Shown piece by piece: positions 42,896 to 50,272 of a DNA stretch of 63,454 bases (the stretch's first letter is position 1; every line of letters starts with the position of its first letter). Source of the DNA: Firmicutes bacterium CAG:552 (lineage in GTDB: Bacteria; Bacillota; Clostridia; Christensenellales; Pumilibacteraceae). Made by a program: the position numbers and the translations under genes. Below the pieces are notes generated by a model. The model was not told the origin of the DNA. It ran no database searches and saw only the letters and a program-made list of their open reading frames with translations. The stretch lies in NCBI GenBank assembly GCA_000435495.1, contig FR884033.1, forward strand, positions 53,736 to 117,189, in the 5' to 3' direction.

Positions 42896-43489
42896 TCAGC
42901 CTCCGATGACTCCGCTCAGCCAGTCGCAAAACGAGTCGAACCAATTTGTAGAACCTTGGTACATCTCTGCGTCGTCGTAAGGAAGAAGCTCGAGTTCTTC
43001 GGCATAAGTAACTTTAGTCATACCGTTTTCATAAGCTCTGCCAAGCAATGCGTTTTCATCGGAAAGTATCTCCATCTGAGTGACTTGCTGCGAAATAGTG
43101 TCGTTAAGCGCTTTCACTTGATTTTCCAAATCGTTAATCTTTGCAGCTTTTGTAGTAAGGGTTATGCCCGTTGCTATAACTAACGACGAAATAAGCAATA
43201 CGACGGCAAGATATACTCCTAACATAACTTTAGTTTTGCTGCTAAGTCTTTTTCTTGTTTCGGACGCTTCTTCCGCTTTATGCTCCTCTCTGATTTTAGG
43301 CATAAATTCTTCTTGCGAAGGCGACTTTACTTTTATTGTAGGAGCGGCACTCGTATAATTGAAAGTTTCCGCATCTCTCACCTGCGCATCGTTAAACGAT
43401 TGTCCCGGCTCTTTTACCTCTAAAGTGGTAGAAGCATATCCGCCATATCTTTCGGTTTCGTTATTTACTTTTCTTTTGACCGTTACCAT
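42896..43489 (-). CDS. ftsL: FtsL-like division protein
   Basis: A 197-residue bitopic protein: a long charged cytoplasmic part (1-88), one helix (about 89-111) and an extracytoplasmic coiled coil (KINDLENQVKALNDTISQQV) followed by an acidic tail. That layout plus the position between rsmH and the PBP gene identifies FtsL; sequence itself is poorly conserved. The cytoplasmic part is longer than in most FtsL proteins. FtsL forms a complex with DivIC and FtsQ/DivIB. Confidence 0.75.
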   Translation of the reverse strand: MVTVKRKVNNETERYGGYASTTLEVKEPGQSFNDAQVRDAETFNYTSAAPTIKVKSPSQEEFMPKIREEHKAEEASETRKRLSSKTKVMLGVYLAVVLLISSLVIATGITLTTKAAKINDLENQVKALNDTISQQVTQMEILSDENALLGRAYENGMTKVTYAEELELLPYDDAEMYQGSTNWFDSFCDWLSGVIGG

Positions 43490-43513
43490 TATACGTTGTT
43501 CTCCTTTTATATA

Positions 43514-44422
43514 TTACAATTTTTCTATCACTCTCAAAGTCGCACTTGCGCTGCGAGGATTTTCTTCGAGTTCCTTGTTCGACGGTTTGATTTTTGTAAA
43601 TGCTATGCCTTCCGCCTTATGCCCGCAAACGCATACAGGCAACGACTTATCGCATATACAATCAGTACTCAATAGCCTAAAAGTTTGTTTAACTATCCTA
43701 TCTTCCAGCGAATGAAAGGTTATAATTGCCAGCCTTCCTCCGCTTTTGAGCCTTGCAAAAATATCCTTTACCGCTTTGTCCAAGCCTCTAAGTTCGTTGT
43801 TAACTTCGATGCGAATTGCTTGAAACGTTTTTTTACAAGGGTTGCCTTTTGTAAAACCGGGTACGCTGCGTTTAACTATCTCCGAAAGTTCACCGGTCGT
43901 TTCAATTCTCTTTACGCTACGACTTTTAAGGATATTTTGTACTATTCTCTTTGCAAACTTTTCTTCGCCATACTCGAATAGCAACCTCAGCAGGTCTTTT
44001 TCGTCGTAATCGTTTACTACCATTTCGGCAGTAAGCAACTGCGTCCTATCCATACGCATGTCCAACGGCGCATCGAATCTGTAAGAAAAGCCTCTTTCTG
44101 CGCAGTCCACCTGGTGCGAACTGATGCCGAGGTCGAGAAGCGCACCGTCTATTTGAGAAACGGATGCTTCATCCAAAACCGCAGCGGCATTTTTGAAGTT
44201 TGTCCTAAAAAGCTTAAACCTGCCTTGATACGGGGCAAAGCGTTTTTCGCACTCGTTAATTGCGTCATCGTCTCTGTCCGTACCTATCAACAAGCCGCCA
44301 AGTCTCAAAATTTCGCTACTGTGACCGCCGCCACCCAATGTACCGTCAAAGTAAAGCTTGTCCTTTTGGACATTTAATGCTTGCATGCACTCATCGAGCA
44401 TTATGGGAACGTGATAGCTCAT
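43514..44422 (-). CDS. rsmH: 16S rRNA (cytosine-1402-N4)-methyltransferase
   Basis: A 302-residue SAM-dependent methyltransferase of the MraW family: YHVPIMLDECMQAL at the start, FDGTLGGGGHSSEIL near 29, ALLDLGISSHQVD near 97 and ITFHSLEDRIVKQTF near 215. It modifies C1402 in the ribosomal P site. The ATG overlaps the mraZ stop (ATGA), the classical mraZ-rsmH-ftsL order. Confidence 0.96.
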   Translation of the reverse strand: MSYHVPIMLDECMQALNVQKDKLYFDGTLGGGGHSSEILRLGGLLIGTDRDDDAINECEKRFAPYQGRFKLFRTNFKNAAAVLDEASVSQIDGALLDLGISSHQVDCAERGFSYRFDAPLDMRMDRTQLLTAEMVVNDYDEKDLLRLLFEYGEEKFAKRIVQNILKSRSVKRIETTGELSEIVKRSVPGFTKGNPCKKTFQAIRIEVNNELRGLDKAVKDIFARLKSGGRLAIITFHSLEDRIVKQTFRLLSTDCICDKSLPVCVCGHKAEGIAFTKIKPSNKELEENPRSASATLRVIEKL

Positions 44423-44844
44423 CTTCTCCCCTTAAGGTATTCCATGCTCTTCTCGAACGAAGAATCCTTCATATATTCTTCAAAATTCTTCTCGCTCCAG
44501 ATTTCAACATGGTCTATCGTACCTATCGTAACCAAGTCTTTTTCGAGCTGAGCATACAATGCAAGATCCTTAGGAATAGTCATACGACCTTGCTTATCTT
44601 CTTCCATAAAAGTAGCTGTGCAAAACATCTGTCTCATAGTACGCATGCCTTCGCTGTCACTGATATCCACATCGCTGAATTTCTCGAGAAACTTTGTCTT
44701 TGCCGTAACTTCGGGATAAATGCACAAACAGCTGTTAGGACCTTTCATAATAAAGGGATTTGCTCCGAGTTCGTCACGAAACTTAGTCGGAATTCGTATA
44801 CGACCTTTTTCATCTATCTGATGTTTTGCGTTTCCTACAAACAC
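44419..44844 (-). CDS. mraZ: Transcriptional regulator MraZ
   Basis: A 141-residue protein with two AbrB-like halves, each with the MraZ signature (DEKGRIRIPTKFR near 12 and DKQGRMTIPKDL near 82). MraZ forms a ring that binds direct repeats upstream of its own gene and controls the dcw operon. Four TGG-type repeats at 10-bp spacing lie in its promoter here. Confidence 0.95.
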   Translation of the reverse strand: MFVGNAKHQIDEKGRIRIPTKFRDELGANPFIMKGPNSCLCIYPEVTAKTKFLEKFSDVDISDSEGMRTMRQMFCTATFMEEDKQGRMTIPKDLALYAQLEKDLVTIGTIDHVEIWSEKNFEEYMKDSSFEKSMEYLKGRR

Positions 44845-44877
44845 GGCGGCACCCCCTTTGTCGAGTATTGTACGATT

Positions 44878-44932
44878 ATAATATCATACTAATCATTCCA
44901 TTGTCAACCATTTTTAACCATTTTTAACCACC
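44878..44932 (-). promoter_or_regulatory. dcw operon promoter with MraZ box
   Basis: On minus, TTGACA (44907-44902), 18 bases, TATTAT (44883-44878). Upstream and across the -35 box lie TGGTT repeats at exactly 10-bp period (44930, 44920, 44910) and a fourth TGG at 44900. MraZ boxes in other bacteria are three or more such short direct repeats, so bound MraZ would block the -35 site. Confidence 0.85.
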
Positions 44933-45315
44933 TAGCTTATTTTTTTAATTGAAATCTGTTTTTTTCGACCACCCTGACCTTAGATTCAAAGTTATTAAAT
45001 TTTGTTTAATTGGCATTTTAGAAACAAAAATACATACTTACGCTATAAAAAAGCAATGTGTGTGACTTATTCTTAGATAAAACCATCAAAAGCAACTGTT
45101 TCTGATTTTGACCATTTTTACCCACATCGCCCTGCTTTTCGTTTCGCAAATCGCATTTATAGCTTATAGCTTTGTCGGTATAAAAATCGCAGCGAAAGCA
45201 ACTTGCTTTATAACCGCTCATTAAATTTTGCCGTTTCATTCTCGTTATCATCGTTTTTGCGTCGGTACGGTTTTATCGCATGCGTTTTACATCGCAAAAA
45301 ATACGCTCTCGTCAC
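44933..45315. other. Intergenic region between mraZ and hydA
   Basis: No convincing gene. One minus-strand frame (45251-45018, 77 codons) has no ribosome-binding site or recognisable domain and is probably chance. At the right end a copy of the hydA terminator's 3' arm is repeated (45295-45311). Confidence 0.45.
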
Positions 45316-45332
45316 AAAAAAATACGCTCTCG
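45295..45332. repeat. Tandem copy of one terminator arm
   Basis: The sequence CAAAAAATACGCTCTCG (45295-45311) recurs at 45315-45332 with one extra A. The second copy is an arm of the hydA terminator; the first is an extra downstream arm with its own T-run on the minus transcript. Confidence 0.7.
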
Positions 45333-45354
45333 GAAATCCGAAAGCGTATTTTTT
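45316..45354 (-). terminator. Intrinsic terminator of hydC-hydB-hydA
   Basis: A 12-bp stem (45317-45328 with 45343-45354) with TCGGA/TCCGA continuing inside, and T7 on the minus transcript. The symmetric A/T flanks could also stop plus-strand transcripts. Confidence 0.88.
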
Positions 45355-45380
45355 GTTATCGACAATCGATAAATTTTTAA

Positions 45381-47126
45381 TTAGTTGATTTTGTTTTGAG
45401 CTTTATACTCGGTATGAAGAATTTCATGAGCCTTATGACTGTTCGGCTTCTCGAAGAATTCCTTATACAAGGTCTGAACAACAGGGTTCTCATGGCTCTG
45501 ACGAAGACCTGCTTTTGCATCTCTGTCATATATAGCCTTAGCTCTGAGTTCTCTTACGTCGGTAAAGTTAGCAACATACGAAGGAACTATGGGCTGTCCG
45601 CCGCCATTGAGGCATCCGCCCGGGCAAGCCATAACTTCGATGAACTGATAATCGCTCTTGCCTGCTCTTATCTCGTCCATAAGTTTACGAGCATTTGCAA
45701 GCGAATGAGCAACTGCAACCTTTACCTTGGTCTTACCGAGGTCAACGGTAGCTTCCTTAATCCCTTCCATGCCTCTAACTGCATTGAAGTCAAGCTTCTC
45801 AAGGTTCTTTCCGGTTACAACCGCTGCAACGGTACGAAGCGCTGCTTCCATAACGCCGCCGGTAGTGCCGAACATATTACCTGCCGAAGAAGCGGTACCG
45901 AGAGGATCGTCGAATGCGCTGTCTTCTACGCAATTAAGCTCAATCGAGTTGCGCTTAAGCATACGAGCAAGCTCTCTCGTGGTGATGGTAATATCAACGT
46001 CGGGAACACCTGCGGCAGATTGATGATCTCTGATAACCTCAGTCTTTTTAGCGGTACACGGCATTACGGTAACTACTACCATCTTTGCCGGATCGATACC
46101 GAGCTTTTGTGCGTAATAGGTCTTCATAACTGCGCCAAACATCTGTTGCGGCGATTTGCAGGTAGAAAGATGTCCCAAAAGATCGGGATAGAAAGTTTCG
46201 ATAAAGTTAATCCAACCGGGCGAGCAAGAAGTAATCATCGGCAATTTAGCATTCTTGTCTCCAAGTCTTGCCAAAAGCTCGGTACCTTCTTCCATTATGG
46301 TAAGGTCGGCAGTCATGTTTACGTCAAACACCTTATCGAAGCCCAAACGGCTGAGTGCGGTAACCATCTTGCCCTCTACGTCGGTGCCGTACGGATAGCC
46401 GAATTCGTCGCCGAGTCCTACTCTTACTGCGGGAGCAGTACCTACGATTACGAACTTCTCGGGATCCTTAAGAGCTGCTTCAACCTTCATGGTGTCGTCT
46501 TTTTCGTACAATGCGCCTACAGGGCAAGCCTTAATACACTGTCCGCATGCTACGCATCCGGTGTCAGCAAGCTTATGCCCGAATACACTGCCGATCTCGG
46601 TCTTAAAGCCTCTGTTGTTAGCTCCGATAGCGCTTACAGTCTGAACCTTGTCGCAAACGGCTACGCAACGACGGCAAAGAATACATTTGTTATTATCTCT
46701 GATAAGATACGGATTGCTGTCGTCAATATCGTACTTGGTGGTTTCGCCTACGTACTTATACGAATCGCAGCCGTACTCCAAAGCGAGCTTTTGAAGTTCG
46801 CAGTTTGTGGATCTTATGCAAGACAAACACTTCTGCTCGTGATTGGAAAGAATAAGTTCGAGCGTGATCTTTCTGGAAGCAATTACCTTCGGAGTATTGG
46901 TGAACACTTCCATACCCTCTTTTACTTTTACAAAGCAAGCGGTCTGAAGGTTTTTAGCTCCGGTAACTTCTACTACGCACATACGGCACGAACCCTGATT
47001 GGTTACGTCCTTAAGGTAGCAAAGCGTGGGAATATTTACACCGATAGTCTTAGCGGCGTCCAAAATTCTGGTGCCGGCAGGAACGGTAACGGGTATTCCG
47101 TTTATCTTCAAATTTACCATATTCAT
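45381..47126 (-). CDS. hydA: [FeFe] hydrogenase catalytic subunit (HydA/HndD type)
   Basis: A 581-residue enzyme. In order: a [2Fe-2S] domain (CYLKDV...CRMC...C near 36-64), the His-Cys3 [4Fe-4S] motif HEQKCLSCIRSTNC near 98, two [4Fe-4S] motifs (CILCRRCVAVC near 146; CVACGQCIKACP near 188), then the H-cluster motifs TSCSPGW near 298, MPCTAKKTE near 353 and ACPGGCLNGGGQ near 487, and the small-subunit-like tail FEKPNSHKAHEILHTEY. It reduces protons or oxidises H2. With HydB and HydC it matches trimeric NAD-linked, probably electron-bifurcating enzymes. GGAG precedes the ATG by 8 bases. Confidence 0.95.
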   Translation of the reverse strand: MNMVNLKINGIPVTVPAGTRILDAAKTIGVNIPTLCYLKDVTNQGSCRMCVVEVTGAKNLQTACFVKVKEGMEVFTNTPKVIASRKITLELILSNHEQKCLSCIRSTNCELQKLALEYGCDSYKYVGETTKYDIDDSNPYLIRDNNKCILCRRCVAVCDKVQTVSAIGANNRGFKTEIGSVFGHKLADTGCVACGQCIKACPVGALYEKDDTMKVEAALKDPEKFVIVGTAPAVRVGLGDEFGYPYGTDVEGKMVTALSRLGFDKVFDVNMTADLTIMEEGTELLARLGDKNAKLPMITSCSPGWINFIETFYPDLLGHLSTCKSPQQMFGAVMKTYYAQKLGIDPAKMVVVTVMPCTAKKTEVIRDHQSAAGVPDVDITITTRELARMLKRNSIELNCVEDSAFDDPLGTASSAGNMFGTTGGVMEAALRTVAAVVTGKNLEKLDFNAVRGMEGIKEATVDLGKTKVKVAVAHSLANARKLMDEIRAGKSDYQFIEVMACPGGCLNGGGQPIVPSYVANFTDVRELRAKAIYDRDAKAGLRQSHENPVVQTLYKEFFEKPNSHKAHEILHTEYKAQNKIN

Positions 47127-47137
47127 GATTTGATCTC

Positions 47138-48952
47138 CTATTTCTTGCTTATAGCCTTAAACTTGCAGCTTGCCATACAAGCTCCGCACTTAATACATTT
47201 GTCGGTATCGATCTTCATGGATGCGAGCTTATGTCCGGGAGCCACATAGTCGGTTCTGGTAATAGCGTTAGCCGGGCAGTTCTTAGCGCAAAGTCCGCAA
47301 CCTATACACTTGTCTGCGTCGATGTTGAAGTTAAGCAATGCTTTACATACTCCTGCGGGGCACTTCTTGTCTACAACGTGAGCGATATATTCGTCACGGA
47401 AATATTTGAGAGTAGAAAGAACCGGGTTGGGCGCAGTCTGTCCGAGTCCGCAAAGCGAGTTGGACTGAATGTATTTGCAAAGCGCCTCCATTTCGTCAAG
47501 ATCTTCGAGTTTGCCTTTACCCATGGTAATACGGTCAAGCATTTCGTAAAGACGCTTGTTACCGATACGGCAAGGAGTACATTTACCGCACGACTCGTCA
47601 ACGGTGAACTCAAGGAAGAACTTAGCGATATCAACCATACAGTTGTCCTCGTCCATAACGATAAGTCCGCCGGAACCCATCATGGAACCGATTTTCTTAA
47701 GTTCGTCGAAGTCGATTTTAACGTCCATATTAGCCGCAGGGATGCATCCGCCGGAAGGACCGCCCGTCTGAGCAGCCTTAAATTTCTTGCCGCCGGGGCA
47801 GCCGCCACCGATATCCTCTACGATAGTACGAAGAGTGGTTCCCATCGGAACTTCTACAAGACCGGTGTTTGCAATCTTTCCGCCTAGTGCGAAAATCTTG
47901 GTGCCCGGGCACTTTTCGGTACCGATAGACTTAAACCAATCAACGCCTTTAAGTATTATCTGCGGAATGTTCGCATAAGTTTCTACATTGTTAAGCACGG
48001 TGGGAAGTCCCCAAAGTCCGTGTTCGGCAAGGTGAGGAGGCTTTTGAGTAGGTTCGCCTCTGTGTCCCTCGATAGAGTGAATCAAGGCAGTAGCTTCGCC
48101 GCAAACGAATGCGCCTGCGCCAAGACGAATTTCCATATCGAAAGCATGGCCGAGACCCATTGCGTTAGGACCGAGGATGCCTCTTTCTCTAGCCTGATCG
48201 ATAGCTATCTGAAGACGCTCTACTGCGATGGGGTACTCGGCTCTTACGTAAACGTAACCCTTAGTTGCGCCTACCGCATAACCGGCTATCATCATAGCTT
48301 CGATAATACAATGCGGATCGCCTTCGAGAACGGATCTGTCCATGAATGCGCCCGGATCGCCTTCGTCGGCGTTACATACGACGAATTTTTGATCGGCTTT
48401 TACAACGGCAGTAGACAACCACTTTTTACCGGTGGGGAAACCTGCGCCGCCGCGTCCTCTGAGTCCGCTGTCGGTAACGATTTGTATAACCTGTTCGGGA
48501 GTGTATTCTTTAACACATTTTTCGTATGCCTTGTATCCGTCTACAGCAAAGTAATCGTCGATATTTTCGGGATCGATTTCGCCGCAGTTCTTCAAAACTA
48601 TACGATTCTGATATTTGTAGAAGGGAGTGTCGTTGATAGGAAGAATATTGCCTTCGCTGTCTCTCTCGTCTCCGAGAAGCCTCTCTACTCTAACGCCGCC
48701 AATAAGATGAGAAGTAACTATTTCTTCTACGTCCTTAGCGTGAACGTGCTGATAGAATGCGTTGTCTTCGCCTTTATATACGGCTACGATAGGTCCTCTT
48801 GCGCAAAGTCCGAAACATCCGGTAAGAATCATTCTAACCTGATCTCTGATTCCTTTTTCGGTAAGAACCTTTTCGAATTCTTCCTTAACAAGCTTGCTTT
48901 TGCCGGAGGTACAACCGGTACCGCCGCAAATCATAATATGTATCTTTTCCAT
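47138..48952 (-). CDS. hydB: Hydrogenase NADH-binding subunit HydB (NuoF-like)
   Basis: A 604-residue protein: an N-terminal thioredoxin-like [2Fe-2S] domain (CGGTGCTSGKS, then GCFGLCARGP), a NuoF-type FMN/NADH domain (GRGGAGFPTGKKW near 160 and NADEGDPGAF near 193), the [4Fe-4S] motif ESCGKCTPCRIG near 460 and two C-terminal ferredoxin motifs (CIGCGLCAKNCP, CIKCGACMASC). It passes electrons between NAD(H), ferredoxin and HydA. The HndB-like [2Fe-2S] module is fused here instead of being a separate gene. Confidence 0.95.
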   Translation of the reverse strand: MEKIHIMICGGTGCTSGKSKLVKEEFEKVLTEKGIRDQVRMILTGCFGLCARGPIVAVYKGEDNAFYQHVHAKDVEEIVTSHLIGGVRVERLLGDERDSEGNILPINDTPFYKYQNRIVLKNCGEIDPENIDDYFAVDGYKAYEKCVKEYTPEQVIQIVTDSGLRGRGGAGFPTGKKWLSTAVVKADQKFVVCNADEGDPGAFMDRSVLEGDPHCIIEAMMIAGYAVGATKGYVYVRAEYPIAVERLQIAIDQARERGILGPNAMGLGHAFDMEIRLGAGAFVCGEATALIHSIEGHRGEPTQKPPHLAEHGLWGLPTVLNNVETYANIPQIILKGVDWFKSIGTEKCPGTKIFALGGKIANTGLVEVPMGTTLRTIVEDIGGGCPGGKKFKAAQTGGPSGGCIPAANMDVKIDFDELKKIGSMMGSGGLIVMDEDNCMVDIAKFFLEFTVDESCGKCTPCRIGNKRLYEMLDRITMGKGKLEDLDEMEALCKYIQSNSLCGLGQTAPNPVLSTLKYFRDEYIAHVVDKKCPAGVCKALLNFNIDADKCIGCGLCAKNCPANAITRTDYVAPGHKLASMKIDTDKCIKCGACMASCKFKAISKK

Positions 48953-48974
48953 TATTGTCTCCTTTTACGTTGCG

Positions 48975-49457
48975 TTATGCCTCAAGGCTGTTAAAGATGC
49001 CTTCGAGGTCGTCTACTTTAAGATTTCCGTAAACTTCGCCGTTAATACTCATAACGGGTGCAAGTCCGCAGCAACCTATACAACGGGTAGCTTCGAGGGT
49101 GTACTTCATATCCTCGGTGGTATGACCGGGCTCAACGTGCAAAAGTTCTCTTGCTTTGTCGAGAATAGGTCCGGAACCTTTTACGTAGCAAGCGGTGCCG
49201 AGGCAAACGCCTACCTTGTACTTACCTCTCGGCTCAAGGTTGAACTGAGCGTAGAAAGTAGCGATACCGTAAACTTCTTCGACCGGAGCATTGCAAGCGG
49301 TAGCAATACGCTGCATAACTTCGATGGGGAGGTATCCGTAAATATCCTGAGCTTTCTGCATCGCCATCATAAGCGGTCCGGGAACGCCTTCGAGAGACTT
49401 GAGAACCTTATCGAGCGCTTCTTTCTGCTCTTTGGTCTCTTTGAATTGGTAACTCAT
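48975..49457 (-). CDS. hydC: Hydrogenase subunit HydC (NuoE-like)
   Basis: A 160-residue NuoE/24-kDa family protein with a [2Fe-2S] site from CLGTACY near 85 and CIGCCGLAP near 126. It is the first gene of the hydrogenase operon; AAAGGAG lies before the ATG. Spacing to hydB is 22 bases. Confidence 0.95.
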   Translation of the reverse strand: MSYQFKETKEQKEALDKVLKSLEGVPGPLMMAMQKAQDIYGYLPIEVMQRIATACNAPVEEVYGIATFYAQFNLEPRGKYKVGVCLGTACYVKGSGPILDKARELLHVEPGHTTEDMKYTLEATRCIGCCGLAPVMSINGEVYGNLKVDDLEGIFNSLEA

Positions 49458-49504
49458 GTTTTACTCCTTTACAAAATGTATTGACATTGCTATACGGTCG
49501 TAAG

Positions 49505-49563
49505 TATAAAAATATCCCCACAACCTATGGGGACATTATAACATAAGCGGTTTGCAAATGCAA
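49505..49563 (-). promoter_or_regulatory. Hydrogenase operon promoter with an inverted repeat at the start site
   Basis: Weak -35 ATGCAA complement TTGCAT (49563-49558), 17 bases, TATAAT (49540-49535) with an extended TGT. Beginning two bases past the -10 is an 8-bp inverted repeat: TATGGGGA (49526-49533) with TCCCCACA (49515-49522), one G-U if RNA. The expected RNA start (near 49528) falls inside the left arm, which suits a DNA operator better than an RNA hairpin. A T-rich run follows. Confidence 0.6.
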
Positions 49564-49628
49564 CTGCTTACAACCTATTTACCAAAAATTTATTGTTGTT
49601 TATTGTGAAATTCCGTACTTAATTGCTC

Positions 49629-49654
49629 TAAAAAATCCTACCGTATAGGTAGGA
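49629..49654 (-). terminator. Intrinsic terminator after the 41-residue membrane protein
   Basis: TCCTACC (49636-49642) pairs with GGTAGGA (49648-49654), 5-base loop, followed by TTTTTTAG on the minus transcript. Confidence 0.75.
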
Positions 49655-49668
49655 AAAATGTCGTTTTT

Positions 49669-49794
49669 TCAGAAAAACAACAGGTATAGCAGAGTCGCAG
49701 CGCAAAAGCCGACAATTATACCGACGATAATGCCGGCCTTCGATTTTCTGCCGACGACGTGAGTTTCTTCGCAATCATAAATAATTCTTTTCAT
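49669..49794 (-). CDS. Small single-pass membrane protein (41 residues)
   Basis: MKRIIYDCEETHVVGRKSK followed by one C-terminal helix of about 20 residues ending LLYLLFF. An acidic/His/Cys head before a basic stop and helix suggests a tail-anchored small protein. No ribosome-binding site is clear at this ATG; the frame stays open upstream to 49944, but that part looks non-coding. A good terminator follows 15 bases past the stop, the main support for a real transcript. Function unknown. Confidence 0.4.
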   Translation of the reverse strand: MKRIIYDCEETHVVGRKSKAGIIVGIIVGFCAATLLYLLFF

Positions 49795-50228
49795 AGGACA
49801 TTTATATGCGGACTCACGCCGTATTGTTTCTCTTTTCCTAAAAAAATTTAAAAACCATTCGACAATAACAGCAGCTCTTGCGTATTTCACACGGCTATAC
49901 ACCGTCATCCGCATAAGCGATACCGAACGAATAGTTTTGCGCAACTATAGCCGAGCTGCGAAAACCAAATTAGTTTCATCGGTGTTTCGCATAATGACGT
50001 TTTCCGCCCCGCCCCTTGGCAATTCGCCTCCACCATCCGATTATGCTTGCGCTTTTTTCAATTATGTTTTTTTCAGTGATTTATTTGCGAGCGGCATACG
50101 GTATTTTTGACAAAGAATCTGCAACGGCTGTAATAACAAAGTCCGAATCTGTTTTACGTCTTATTCGCTCAAATGCGTATCGCCACATCACTCTCCGCAT
50201 TCGGTATAAGGCGCTTCGTAAAATTTTT
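49795..50228. other. Intergenic stretch without a convincing gene
   Basis: Open frames on both strands are short and start with TTG without ribosome-binding sites. One plus frame (50016-50252) encodes a hydrophobic-then-basic 78-residue peptide, but its composition and lack of signals give no support. No terminator for the pyr operon could be identified. Confidence 0.4.
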
Positions 50229-50272
50229 AAAGGTTTAGCGGTCGCCTTTTAAAGGTTTAGCGGTCGCCTTTT
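50229..50272. repeat. Perfect 22-bp tandem duplication at the pyrB stop
   Basis: AAAGGTTTAGCGGTCGCC plus TTTT occurs twice without a gap (50229-50250 and 50251-50272). The second copy encodes the last pyrB codons and stop on minus; the first repeats them in the 3' UTR. Confidence 0.95.

Noticed and set aside
45018..45251. 77-codon minus-strand frame between mraZ and hydA
   Set aside because: No ribosome-binding site, no membrane or domain pattern and no conserved motif; probably chance.
45396..47249. 617-codon open frame antisense to hydA
   Set aside because: hydA on the other strand has every catalytic motif; the antisense frame has no domain and no ribosome-binding site and results from biased codon use.
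48020..48994. 324-codon open frame antisense to hydB
   Set aside because: Same reason as for hydA: the sense frame is a full NuoF-like subunit.
49515..49533. RNA attenuator of the hydrogenase operon
   Set aside because: The expected start site lies inside the first arm, so the transcript would lack half of the hairpin; a DNA operator fits better.
50229..50272. Start of a CRISPR array
   Set aside because: The two copies are directly adjacent with no spacers and there are no cas genes.
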